From positions 62,001 through 126,000 of the forward strand of contig NZ_CADIKF010000015.1 in the NCBI RefSeq assembly GCF_902859875.1: DNA of 64,000 nt. The letters are read 5' to 3'. Source of the DNA: Paraburkholderia solisilvae. GTDB lineage: Bacteria; Pseudomonadota; Gammaproteobacteria; Burkholderiales; Burkholderiaceae. Positions 8,252 to 16,015 of this stretch are shown here, in pieces. A program made the position numbers and the translations under genes. Below the pieces are notes generated by a model. That model saw only the letters and a program-made list of their open reading frames with translations, had not been told where the DNA came from and did no database searches. Position 1 is the first letter of the stretch; every line of letters begins with the position of its first letter.

Positions 8252-9049
8252 TCATTCGCCGCGAAAGCACGGTTTGCGCTTTTCCGCGAACGCAGCGCGT
8301 CCTTCGCGGAAGTCAGCGCTTTGCGCGGCCTGATCGAGCAACTCCTCGACGATGCCGTCGCGCAGTGCGCCGTTGCCGGATGCAAGCGCATCGAGAATCG
8401 TCTTCGCCCCGGCAATCGTGAGCGGCGCGCAGTCCTTCAGGTGTGCGGCGAAGGTGAGCGCGGCAGCGAGCGGATCGTCGGCGATTTCGTCGACAAAGCC
8501 AATGCGCAGCGCGCGCGCCGCATCGAACTTTTCGGCGGCGTAGAGAATGCGCTTCGCATTCGCGAGGCCGACCAGCGACAGCAGCCGGCGCGTGCCCGCG
8601 ATCCCATAGACGATCGACAGCTTCGCGGCCGGAATCGCAAACATCGCGCCCGGCGCCGCGAAGCGGAAATCGCACGACATCGCGAGATTGCAGCCGCCAC
8701 CCATGCAGTATCCGTTGATCGCGGCGATCGTCGGCTTTGGCGACGCGGCGATCCGGTTGCAGCAGCCTTCATACGCGTGCTCGTAGTCACGCGCCTGCCC
8801 GGCGTTCGCGCGCACTGCGCCGAACTCCGAGATATCGGCGCCCGCGCAGAAGCTGTTCGCGGTGCCGGTCAGGACGATTGCGCGCACCTCGCGCTGCGCG
8901 CCCAGCGCATCGAAGGTGTCGCCGAGGCGCCGCCAAAGCGCGAGGGTAAGCGCGTTGCGGCGCGCCGCGCGGTTCAGCGTCACGCGCGCGAGGCCGTCGT
9001 CGATGGTCAACTGGATTGCATCGTCGGATGCCGGGGTCTGAATTGCCAT
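8252..9049 (-). CDS. Enoyl-CoA hydratase/isomerase (crotonase) family protein lacking both usual catalytic glutamates
   Basis: 265-residue crotonase-fold protein, start ATG 9049 (MAIQTPASDDAIQ). The CoA-binding and oxyanion-hole segments are present: SFCAGADISEF and INGYCMGGGCNLAMSCD. Classical enoyl-CoA hydratases have Glu in GGGCELA and a second Glu in the following FGQPE-type segment; here these are Asn (GGGCNLA) and Ala (FAIPAAKLS). The fold still positions a CoA thioester, but textbook hydration of a trans-2-enoyl-CoA is doubtful; isomerase, decarboxylase, hydrolase or lyase activity would fit. It is monocistronic and divergent from the formaldehyde dehydrogenase gene. An in-frame extension reaches far upstream but has no family similarity, so the internal start was used. 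Confidence 0.85.
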   Translation of the reverse strand: MAIQTPASDDAIQLTIDDGLARVTLNRAARRNALTLALWRRLGDTFDALGAQREVRAIVLTGTANSFCAGADISEFGAVRANAGQARDYEHAYEGCCNRIAASPKPTIAAINGYCMGGGCNLAMSCDFRFAAPGAMFAIPAAKLSIVYGIAGTRRLLSLVGLANAKRILYAAEKFDAARALRIGFVDEIADDPLAAALTFAAHLKDCAPLTIAGAKTILDALASGNGALRDGIVEELLDQAAQSADFREGRAAFAEKRKPCFRGE

Positions 9050-9390
9050 GAGTTCGCGTTCCGAAAGGTCAATATGCCGCGCCGGCGGCGCAGGCGTAAG
9101 CGTGTACCACGCGGCTGTTGCCTCGATGTCCTCGGAGTATAGAGACGTGGGCGCGATATGAAAAAATACGCGGCTGAAACAGGCCGATAAGCCCGATTTG
9201 TTGCCCGGCCCGTCGTTCGGTATTGAACGCGACCCTCTTCCGGTCTTTACATAACGGCCTCGCGCCGCCAACATGCACGGTGCGCATGCCGGATGCGAAT
9301 CTGCTGCGCGTCGCATACCGGTGACGGGGCCAGCGGCCCCGGCCTCACCCCATTCGCTATCCGCTTCGCCAGACACCAGGAGAACAGTGC
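9050..9390. other. Divergent intergenic region, crotonase and formaldehyde dehydrogenase
   Basis: 341 bases without a gene. A weak promoter-like pair for the rightward genes, TTGAAC (9223-9228) and TACATA (9248-9253), has a non-ideal 19-base spacer. GGGGCC/GGCCCC (9326-9340) can form a short hairpin in the frmA leader. No long operator dyad was seen. Confidence 0.35.
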
Positions 9391-10497
9391 ATGAAGACCA
9401 AAGCCGCCATCGCATGGAAAGCCGGCGCACCGCTCACCATCGAGGAAGTCGATCTCGACGGTCCGCGTGCCGGCGAAGTGCTGATCGAGGTGAAGGCCAC
9501 CGGCATTTGCCATACCGATTACTACACGTTGTCCGGCGCGGATCCGGAAGGCATTTTCCCGGCCATCCTCGGTCACGAAGGCGCGGGCGTCGTGGTCGAC
9601 GTCGGGCCGGGTGTCGGCACGCTGAAGAAGGGCGATCACGTTATTCCGCTTTACACGCCCGAATGCCGCCAGTGCAAGTTCTGCCTGTCGCGCAAGACGA
9701 ACCTGTGCCAGGCGATCCGCACGACGCAGGGCAAAGGCCTGATGCCCGATTCGACGTCGCGCTTCTCGCTCGGCGGCAAGCCGCTCTTTCACTACATGGG
9801 CACCTCGACGTTCTCGAATTACATTGTCGTGCCGGAAATCGCGGTCGCGAAGATTCGCGAGGACGCGCCGTTCGACAAGGTCTGCTATATCGGCTGCGGC
9901 GTGACGACCGGAGTCGGCGCGGTCGTCTATTCGGCGAAGGTCGAAGCGGGCGCGAACGTCGTCGTATTCGGTCTCGGCGGCATCGGGCTCAATGTGATCC
10001 AGGGCGCAAAAATGGTCGGCGCCAACAAGATCATCGGGGTCGATCTCAACCCGGCGCGCGTCGAGCTGGCGACGAAGTTCGGCATGACCGATTTCATCAA
10101 CCCGAAGGAAGTCGGCAATGTCGTCGATCGCATCGTGCAGCTGACCGACGGCGGCGCCGACTACTCGTTCGAATGCATCGGCAATGTGAAGGTGATGCGC
10201 GACGCGCTCGAGTGCACGCACAAGGGCTGGGGGCAGTCGTTCATCATCGGCGTCGCGGCGGCCGGCGAAGAGATCAGCACGCGGCCGTTCCAGCTCGTGA
10301 CGGGCCGCCAGTGGAAAGGCTCGGCGTTCGGCGGCGCGCGCGGCCGCACCGACGTGCCGAAGATCGTCGACTGGTATATGGAAGGCAAGATCAATATCGA
10401 CGACCTGATCACGCATCATCTGCCGCTCGAGCGCATCAATGAAGGCTTCGACCTGATGAAGAAGGGCGAGTCGATCCGCTCGGTGGTGATGTACTAA
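9391..10497 (+). CDS. frmA: S-(hydroxymethyl)glutathione dehydrogenase, class III alcohol dehydrogenase
   Basis: 368-residue zinc-dependent medium-chain dehydrogenase that oxidises the glutathione adduct of formaldehyde to S-formylglutathione with NAD. Catalytic zinc ligands are visible at Cys40 (GICHTDYY) and His62-Glu63 (LGHEGAG), with the third cysteine in [10 protein letters not shown]. Structural zinc cysteines are 92, 95, 98 and 106 ([16 protein letters not shown]). The NAD-binding Rossmann motif is [14 protein letters not shown]. Length is typical of the class. The ATG has AGGAG nine bases upstream. The S-formylglutathione hydrolase gene follows 11 bases after the stop with its own strong ribosome binding site, so the two form the detoxification operon. 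Formaldehyde could come from C1 or methoxy-aromatic metabolism. Confidence 0.96.
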   Translation: MKTKAAIAWKAGAPLTIEEVDLDGPRAGEVLIEVKATGICHTDYYTLSGADPEGIFPAILGHEGAGVVVDVGPGVGTLKKGDHVIPLYTPECRQCKFCLSRKTNLCQAIRTTQGKGLMPDSTSRFSLGGKPLFHYMGTSTFSNYIVVPEIAVAKIREDAPFDKVCYIGCGVTTGVGAVVYSAKVEAGANVVVFGLGGIGLNVIQGAKMVGANKIIGVDLNPARVELATKFGMTDFINPKEVGNVVDRIVQLTDGGADYSFECIGNVKVMRDALECTHKGWGQSFIIGVAAAGEEISTRPFQLVTGRQWKGSAFGGARGRTDVPKIVDWYMEGKINIDDLITHHLPLERINEGFDLMKKGESIRSVVMY

Positions 10498-10508
10498 AGG
10501 AGACCGCG

Positions 10509-11354
10509 ATGCTTGAGACGCGCTCATCGCACGCCTGCCACGGCGGCGTGCAGCAGTTCTATCAGCACGAGTCGCGCACGATCGGCCTGCCGATGCGCTT
10601 TGCCGCGTATTTGCCGCCGCAGGCCGCGCATGGCAAGGTGCCCGCGCTGTTCTATCTCGCGGGCCTGACCTGTACCGAGGAGACGTTTCCGATCAAGGCC
10701 GGCGCGCAGCGCTTCGCCGCGCAGCATGGCATTGCGCTGATCGCGCCGGACACGAGCCCGCGCGGCGCCGGCGTGCCCGGCGAGAGCGATGCGTGGGACT
10801 TCGGCGTGGGTGCGGGCTTTTACGTCGACGCGAAGCGCGAGCCGTGGGCGAAGCACTACCGGATGTACTCGTACGTGCGTGACGAGCTGCGCGAGACGGT
10901 GTGCGCGAATCTGCCGATCGACGCAGCGCGCCTCGGCATCTTCGGTCATTCGATGGGTGGGCACGGCGCGCTGGTGCTGGCGCTGCGCAACCCGGACCTG
11001 TACCGGTCGGTGTCCGCGTTTGCACCGATCGCCGCGCCGATGCGCTGCCCGTGGGGTGAAAAGGCGTTGGGCGGCTATCTCGGCGCGCAGCGCGATGCGT
11101 GGCGCGAGTATGACGCGAGCGAACTGGTGGGGCGTGCGCCGGCGAAGTTCGCGGCGGGCATTCTGGTCGATCAGGGGCTCGCGGATCAATTTCTCGACCA
11201 GCAGCTCAATCCGGATGTGTTCGAGGCGGCGTGCGCTGCCGCCGGTCAGCCGTTGACGCTGCGGCGCCATGCGGGCTACGACCACGGGTATTACTTTATT
11301 TCGACGTTCGTCGAAGATCATCTCGCGCATCACGCGAAGGTGTTGCTCGCGTAG
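10509..11354 (+). CDS. fghA: S-formylglutathione hydrolase
   Basis: 281-residue cytoplasmic alpha/beta hydrolase of the esterase D family that splits S-formylglutathione to formate and glutathione, the second step after frmA. The nucleophile elbow is GHSMGG (Ser148), the acid is in LVDQGLADQF (Asp221 or Asp226) and the base is His259 in GYDHGYY. The family motif LYLAGLTCTEETF is present as LFYLAGLTCTEETF. The start has AAAGGAGA seven bases upstream. The formate made here could share a downstream fate with formate from the oxalate locus, but no formate dehydrogenase is in the window. Confidence 0.96.
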   Translation: MLETRSSHACHGGVQQFYQHESRTIGLPMRFAAYLPPQAAHGKVPALFYLAGLTCTEETFPIKAGAQRFAAQHGIALIAPDTSPRGAGVPGESDAWDFGVGAGFYVDAKREPWAKHYRMYSYVRDELRETVCANLPIDAARLGIFGHSMGGHGALVLALRNPDLYRSVSAFAPIAAPMRCPWGEKALGGYLGAQRDAWREYDASELVGRAPAKFAAGILVDQGLADQFLDQQLNPDVFEAACAAAGQPLTLRRHAGYDHGYYFISTFVEDHLAHHAKVLLA

Positions 11355-11479
11355 GGCACGCGGGCGGTGTAACGGCAACGGCGGCGTGGTGTTGCGCGTT
11401 ACGCGCGGCGCGGGTGCCTGTTGTGGCATCGCATCGCATCGCGTCAGCGCGATATCTTTGACATGCGTGAGAACGTACG

Positions 11480-11507
11480 TGCGCAGGCACGCACGCCTGC
11501 CTGCGCA
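11480..11507. terminator. GC hairpin between convergent fghA and znuB
   Basis: TGCGCAGGC (11480-11488) pairs perfectly with GCCTGCGCA (11499-11507) across a ten-base loop, three bases beyond the znuB stop. There is no T-run on either side, so it may act with Rho or as an mRNA end stabiliser. Confidence 0.35.
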
Positions 11508-11509
11508 TG

Positions 11510-12292
11510 TCAGCGCCGCGTCAGCAGACTGGCGCCGTACACCAGCGCCGCGAGCAGCGTGATCCAGAAGCTCGTCGGCCAGTCCGTGTAGAACGCGAGC
11601 GTGACGCCGAGCCACGCTTGCGCAAGCGCGAGCGCCGCGGCGAGCGCGAGGCCGATCGATAGTCGCGTCGTCATGTTCTGCGCGGCGGCGGCCGGACCGA
11701 CCATCAGCGTGAACACCAGCAGCACGCCGACGATCTGCGTGCAGGCGGCCACCGCCAGCGCCGCGATCGCCAGAAACAAGACCGACACGAGCCGCAGCGA
11801 TACGCCTTTCGCTTCCGCCAGTTCCGGCTGCAGCGAGGCGAACAGCAAAGGCCGCATGATGGCCGCGAGCGCAGCGAGGCTCACCACACCGATGGCCGCG
11901 AGCACCGCGAGCGTCGACGTGTTCACGCCGAGCACATTGCCGAACAGCAGCGCGGTGACCTGCGTCGCGTACGCGGTGAAGAAATGCAGAAACAGCAGCC
12001 CGAAGCCGAGCGAAAGCGACAAGGTCACGCCGATTGCGACGTCGCGGCCCGCGAGGCGCTCGCCGAGCGCGCCCATGCCGATGCCGGCGGCCAGCGTGAA
12101 GCCGATCATCCCCCAGATCGGCGAGACGCCGATCAGCACGGCGCCGGTCGCGCCGGTGAAGCCGACGTGCGACAACGCATGACCCGCGAACGTCTGCCCG
12201 CGCATCACCAGAAAGTAACCGACGATTCCCGACAGCACCGCGACGATCCCCGACGCCGCGAATGCGTTCACCATGAAGTCATATTCAAACAT
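11510..12292 (-). CDS. znuB: Zinc ABC transporter permease ZnuB
   Basis: 260-residue inner-membrane permease of the zinc/manganese ABC family, with about seven to eight hydrophobic segments. The family block GRTFAGHALSHVGFTGA appears here as GQTFAGHALSHVGFTGATGAVLIG. Start ATG 12292 (MFEYDFMVNAF) overlaps the end of znuC by eight bases, indicating translational coupling. Last gene of the zur-znuA-znuC-znuB operon. A longer frame upstream lies inside the His-rich end of znuC and is not used. Confidence 0.93.
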   Translation of the reverse strand: MFEYDFMVNAFAASGIVAVLSGIVGYFLVMRGQTFAGHALSHVGFTGATGAVLIGVSPIWGMIGFTLAAGIGMGALGERLAGRDVAIGVTLSLSLGFGLLFLHFFTAYATQVTALLFGNVLGVNTSTLAVLAAIGVVSLAALAAIMRPLLFASLQPELAEAKGVSLRLVSVLFLAIAALAVAACTQIVGVLLVFTLMVGPAAAAQNMTTRLSIGLALAAALALAQAWLGVTLAFYTDWPTSFWITLLAALVYGASLLTRR

Positions 12293-13262
12293 CGTGCGTG
12301 TGCCCGTCGCGTGACGTGTGGTGAGAGCGGTGGGCGTGGCCGTGCTTGTGCGTGCCGCCGCCCTGTTCGTGCCCATGACTGTGGCCGTGATCGCCGTCGT
12401 CTTCGTGCTCGTGGTCGTGCTTTTCCACTTCGACGTCGCCGGACATCACGAAGATGCGGCCGTTCATGCGGATCACGTCGATCGCCGACCCATAGAGGCG
12501 CGACAGCACTGGCTTCGTGATCACTTCGTCGACGGTGCCGAGCGCCGCGACGCCGTTGCCGAGATAGAGCACGCGATCGAGCGCATGCAGCAATGGGTTC
12601 AACTCGTGCGCGGAGAACAGCACCGCGATGCCGAGTTCCTGCTGCACGCGCCGCACCAGTTCGACGACGCTCTTCTGACGATGCGGATCGAGACTGATCA
12701 GCGGTTCGTCGAGCAGCAGCAGGCACGGATTGCCGAGCAGGCATTGCGCGAGCAGCAGCCGCTGCCGCTCGCCGCCGGACAGTTCCGACAGCGGCCGCTC
12801 GGCCAGCGCGCTCGCGCCGACCAGCTCGAGCACGCGCGCGACGTCGGCGCGCGTGCTGGCGTCCGCATGCGGCAGGCCCCAGCGGTGACCGTCCGCCGCC
12901 ATCGCGACGAAGTCGCGCCCGCGCACGCGCCGGCCCGCGAGCGCGCTGCGCGTCTGCGGCATATAGCCGATCGACGGATTGCCGCAGACGACCGGTTCGC
13001 CGAGCACGCGCACGGCGCCTTGCGCGGCCGGCACGAGGCCGAGCACCGCGCGCATCAGCGTGGTCTTGCCGGCGCCGTTCGGGCCGAGCACGCCGATGAA
13101 TTCGCCTGGCTGGATCGCAAAGCTCGTGTCGCGCAGGATCGTGCGTCCGCCGAGCTCGAGGGTCACCCGGTCGAGCTCCAGCACTGGCGCCGCATCTTGC
13201 ACCGCGTCCTTCTCTGAAGAGGAGGCGGGAAGTGCGGGCGGCGGACGATCACTTTCGGTCAT
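12285..13262 (-). CDS. znuC: Zinc ABC transporter ATPase ZnuC with a histidine-rich C-terminal tail
   Basis: 325-residue ATPase of the zinc importer: Walker A GPNGAGKT (60-67), signature LSGGERQR (161-168), Walker B LLLLDE (181-186) and switch His219. Residues 282-323 are a His/Asp/Glu/Gly-rich tail carrying 15 histidines in the last 44 residues, beyond the normal end of the domain. Such tails bind zinc and could buffer the ion at the cytoplasmic mouth or sense sufficiency; that role is inference. Start ATG 13262 has AAGGAAAGG upstream and lies 11 bases after the znuA stop. Confidence 0.94.
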   Translation of the reverse strand: MTESDRPPPALPASSSEKDAVQDAAPVLELDRVTLELGGRTILRDTSFAIQPGEFIGVLGPNGAGKTTLMRAVLGLVPAAQGAVRVLGEPVVCGNPSIGYMPQTRSALAGRRVRGRDFVAMAADGHRWGLPHADASTRADVARVLELVGASALAERPLSELSGGERQRLLLAQCLLGNPCLLLLDEPLISLDPHRQKSVVELVRRVQQELGIAVLFSAHELNPLLHALDRVLYLGNGVAALGTVDEVITKPVLSRLYGSAIDVIRMNGRIFVMSGDVEVEKHDHEHEDDGDHGHSHGHEQGGGTHKHGHAHRSHHTSRDGHTHDV

Positions 13263-13273
13263 TGAGCCTTTCC

Positions 13274-14218
13274 TTATTTACCGGCGCCGCCGCCGGCCGC
13301 GAGCGCCACGCCGAGCGCGTCCAGTTGCACAAGCATCCATTGCTGGTAGTTCTTGCCCGCGAGTTCCGTTTCAGTGACGCTCATGGTCGGCACCTGCGAT
13401 TGCTGCGCGAGCTTCAGCATCCGCCGGGTCAGCGCCTCGGTTGCCTGGCTGTTGTAGATCAGCACGCGCACGCGCTTCTCGCGCAAGTCGCGCTCGAACG
13501 CGGCGATATCCGACGCGCTCGCCTCGGTGTCGTTCATCGTCGCCAGCTGGAAACGCAGATTGCGCATATCGAGGCCGATCGCGTCTGACATATAGCCGAA
13601 CACCGGCTCGGTCGCCGTGACCGGCACGCCCGCATAGCGGGCATGCAGCGCGGCGACCTTCGCGTCGATCGGCTTCAGCGAATCGAGAAACTTCGCGAGA
13701 TTCGCATCGTACGCGCTCTTGTGCGCCGGGTCAGCGGCCTCGAGCGCGGCGCTCACCGCGCGGGCGACCTTCGGCATCGTCGCCGGGTCGTACCAGAGGT
13801 GCGGATTATCGCCGCTTTTCTTGCCGGTGAGGTCCGCCACCACGATCACCGTACGCTTCGTGCTCTTCGACGCGGCGAGCAGCTTGGCCATCCACGGATC
13901 GTAGTCGGCGCCGTTATAGACGACAAGGCTCGCATGCTGCAACGCGCGCGCGGTCTTCGGGCTCGCTTCGAACAGGTGCGGGTCCTGGTCCGGATTGCTC
14001 AGGATGCTGGTTACTTCGACGCGATCGCCACCTAGCTGCTGTACGACGTCGCCGTAGAAGTTCTCGGCGGCGACCACCGGCAGTTTGCCGCTCGCGGCAG
14101 GCGATGCGGCTTGCGCATGCGCCGCCTCACCGGCGCTGAGCGCGAGCGCCGCGGCGGCGACGAAGGTCGACAGTCTCAATGCGGCGCGCACCGCATTCCA
14201 CTTCGGGTTGTTGTTCAT
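13274..14218 (-). CDS. znuA: Zinc/manganese ABC transporter periplasmic binding protein (ZnuA-like)
   Basis: 314-residue solute-binding protein of metal cluster A-I. The signal peptide is about residues 1-36 (LSTFVAAAALALSAGEAAHAQA). Likely metal ligands are His81 (DQDPHLFE), His140 (GDNPHLWYDP), Glu204 (TATEPVFGYM) and an Asp near 285. Canonical ZnuA has a third His where this has Glu204 and also carries a charged His-rich loop; both differ here, so the ligand set is like the His-His-Glu-Asp site of manganese/iron binders. Its place between a Zur-like repressor and znuCB argues for zinc. The ATG 14218 (MNNNPKWNA) was chosen because the signal peptide begins there. Confidence 0.92.
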   Translation of the reverse strand: MNNNPKWNAVRAALRLSTFVAAAALALSAGEAAHAQAASPAASGKLPVVAAENFYGDVVQQLGGDRVEVTSILSNPDQDPHLFEASPKTARALQHASLVVYNGADYDPWMAKLLAASKSTKRTVIVVADLTGKKSGDNPHLWYDPATMPKVARAVSAALEAADPAHKSAYDANLAKFLDSLKPIDAKVAALHARYAGVPVTATEPVFGYMSDAIGLDMRNLRFQLATMNDTEASASDIAAFERDLREKRVRVLIYNSQATEALTRRMLKLAQQSQVPTMSVTETELAGKNYQQWMLVQLDALGVALAAGGGAGK

Positions 14219-14259
14219 TTGATGGGCTTGTTCAGGTTGATAGCGAATGGAAAGAGAAT

Positions 14260-14721
14260 TCAGGCTTGGCCGCGCTGGCATTCGGCGCACAGGCCGCTTA
14301 GTTCGACGACCTGGCGATGCACTTCGAAGCCATGGGCGGGCGCGCTGCCGGCAAGCTGCCGCGCCAGCTCGCCGCCGGGGATTTCGATCGCCTCGCCGCA
14401 TGCCTCGCAGATCAGGAACTGCCCTTGATGCGGCTCGCCGACGTCGCAACACGCGATAAACGCGTTCTTCGACTCGATCCGATGCACGAAGCCGTGCTCG
14501 ACGAGAAAGTCGAGCACGCGATAGACGGTAGTCGGCGGCACCCGGCCGCGCTGGGGTTCGAGCGCGGCAAGCAGGTCGTACGCGCCGATCGGCCGGTCGC
14601 TCGCGGCGATCAGCGTGTAGACCTGGCGGCGCAGCGTGGTCAGCGCGAGGCCGCGCGCCGCTGCGACGGCTTGCGCACGCGCCAGCCGTTGCGCGACGCG
14701 ATCATCGGATGAGGCGGACAT
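14260..14721 (-). CDS. zur: Zinc-responsive Fur-family repressor Zur
   Basis: 153-residue Fur-superfamily repressor. The winged helix lies about residues 10-85 (LTTLRRQVYTLIAASDRPIGAYDLLAAL; PPTTVYRVLDFLVEHGFVHRIES). The metal-binding dimerisation domain has the CEAC and CAEC pairs (ICEACGEAIE, LCAECQRG) that hold structural zinc. The AYDLL and VYRALDFL-like blocks are Zur-type rather than Fur-type. It is the first gene of the operon, 41 bases before znuA, so it is likely autoregulated together with znuACB. An upstream in-frame extension lacks family similarity. Confidence 0.92.
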   Translation of the reverse strand: MSASSDDRVAQRLARAQAVAAARGLALTTLRRQVYTLIAASDRPIGAYDLLAALEPQRGRVPPTTVYRVLDFLVEHGFVHRIESKNAFIACCDVGEPHQGQFLICEACGEAIEIPGGELARQLAGSAPAHGFEVHRQVVELSGLCAECQRGQA

Positions 14722-15132
14722 GGTGCTGCTCCTGAGGGCGGCGCGTTTGGCCGGCGGAACGCCGCAGCCGCGGCCGCCTGTCTGGCAGTGCCGATTGGAA
14801 AAACCCAACGCGACACGGCAATGAAGCGACGAAAAATCGACGAAAAATCGACGAAGGCGAGATGATATAACGTATCTAAACATCTTGCCATTGATTGCGC
14901 GCGCACGCCGTCTAAATTGATATGAGCGACGCGGCGCCCGCATTGAATTCGACGTGCCTGCGAGTGAGCCGCTAGCTGCGGCGCTGCACCATCGAAATCT
15001 TGCGGCGCGCCTTGACATGGCCGGACACGTATCCGATCATTCGATCACAAATAGAGCAATTGATCGCACAGAGAGCGTTCGCTCACTGGCATAAAGACTC
15101 GCACACAAGAGCGAACGATTGGGAGACACGCA
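14722..15132. other. Divergent control region of the zur-znu and polyol operons
   Basis: 411 bases without a gene. Near zur: 2.7 copies of the 11-mer CGACGAAAAAT (14827-14855) and an AT-rich GATATAACGTATC element (14864-14876) that could be the zur -10 region or part of a Zur site; its symmetry is only four base pairs per arm. Near smoS: the operator cluster listed separately. Confidence 0.4.
15054..15120. promoter_or_regulatory. Cluster of three related operator-like sites before smoS
   Basis: GAGCGTTCGCTC (15073-15084) is an inverted repeat with arms GAGCG/CGCTC. GAGCGAACGATT (15109-15120) matches its reverse complement at 10 of 12 positions, and GAGCAATTGATC (15054-15065) matches 10 of 12 positions of the version found before dalD (GAGCATTTGCTC, 38590-38601). 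Site centres are 19 and 36 bp apart. The last site ends 12 bp before the smoS start, as expected for sites controlling this operon. Confidence 0.6.
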
Positions 15133-15915
15133 GTGGCAGCGCGATTGCAAGACAAGGTGGCAATTCTCACCGGCGCGGCGAGCGGCATTGGCGAAGCGGT
15201 CGCGCGCCGGTATCTGGACGAAGGCGCGCGCTGCGTGCTGGTCGACGTGAAGCCGGCCGATGCATTTGCGCAGTCGTTGCGCGACGATTACCCCGAGCGC
15301 GTGATCACCGTCAGCGCGGACGTCACGCGGCGCGAAGACATTCAGCGCATCCTGTCGCAGACGGTCGGGCATTTCGGCCGCGTCGACATTCTCTTCAACA
15401 ACGCGGCGCTATTCGATATGCGTCCGCTGCTCGACGAATCCTGGGATATCTACGACAAGCTGTTCGCGGTCAACGTGAAGGGCATGTTCTTCCTGATGCA
15501 GGCAGTCGCGCAGCGCATGGTCGAGCAGCGCGCGGGCGGCAAGATCATCAATATGTCGTCGCAGGCCGGGCGCCGCGGCGAGGCGCTCGTGTCGCACTAC
15601 TGCGCGACCAAGGCGGCCGTGCTCAGCTATACGCAATCGGCGGCGCTCGCCCTCGCGCCGCACAGGATCAACGTGAACGGCATCGCACCGGGCGTCGTCG
15701 ATACGCCGATGTGGGAGCAGGTCGATGCGCTCTTCGCACGTTATGAGAACCGGCCGCTCGGCGAGAAGAAGCGTCTCGTCGGCGAAGCGGTGCCGCTCGG
15801 CAGGATGGGGCTGCCGGCGGATCTGACCGGCGCGGCGCTGTTCCTCGCATCGTCGGATGCGGACTACATCACCGCGCAAACCCTGAATGTCGACGGCGGT
15901 AACTGGATGAGCTGA
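15133..15915 (+). CDS. smoS: Short-chain polyol dehydrogenase (sorbitol/L-iditol 2-dehydrogenase type)
   Basis: 260-residue NAD-dependent SDR enzyme. The cofactor motif is TGAASGIG (13-20), NNAA is at 89-92, and the catalytic Ser143, Tyr156 and Lys160 lie in NMSSQAG and SHYCATK. It ends with the SDR tetramer sequence NVDGGNWMS. By similarity to SmoS/PolS it oxidises sorbitol to fructose or galactitol to tagatose. The start is GTG 15133 with GGGAGACAC nine bases upstream. First gene of the polyol operon; the binding protein follows after 100 bases. The sites at 15054-15120 probably control it. Confidence 0.88.
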   Translation: MAARLQDKVAILTGAASGIGEAVARRYLDEGARCVLVDVKPADAFAQSLRDDYPERVITVSADVTRREDIQRILSQTVGHFGRVDILFNNAALFDMRPLLDESWDIYDKLFAVNVKGMFFLMQAVAQRMVEQRAGGKIINMSSQAGRRGEALVSHYCATKAAVLSYTQSAALALAPHRINVNGIAPGVVDTPMWEQVDALFARYENRPLGEKKRLVGEAVPLGRMGLPADLTGAALFLASSDADYITAQTLNVDGGNWMS

Positions 15916-16015
15916 TCTGCCCGACCCCTGCCCGCGACCCGGCTGCCGGCAATCTGAGGACCTGTGAGCCGCCCATCGCAAGCCAACAACGAACGTACGA
16001 TAAAGGAGACAAACG

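Noticed and set aside
9050..9430. In-frame N-terminal extension of the crotonase-family gene
   Set aside because: It would overlap the formaldehyde dehydrogenase promoter and start; the extension has no family similarity and the internal start matches the family.
14861..14884. Strong Zur box before zur
   Set aside because: GATATAACGTATC has only four symmetric base pairs per arm and no clear match to a Zur consensus I can rely on; noted only as part of the control region.
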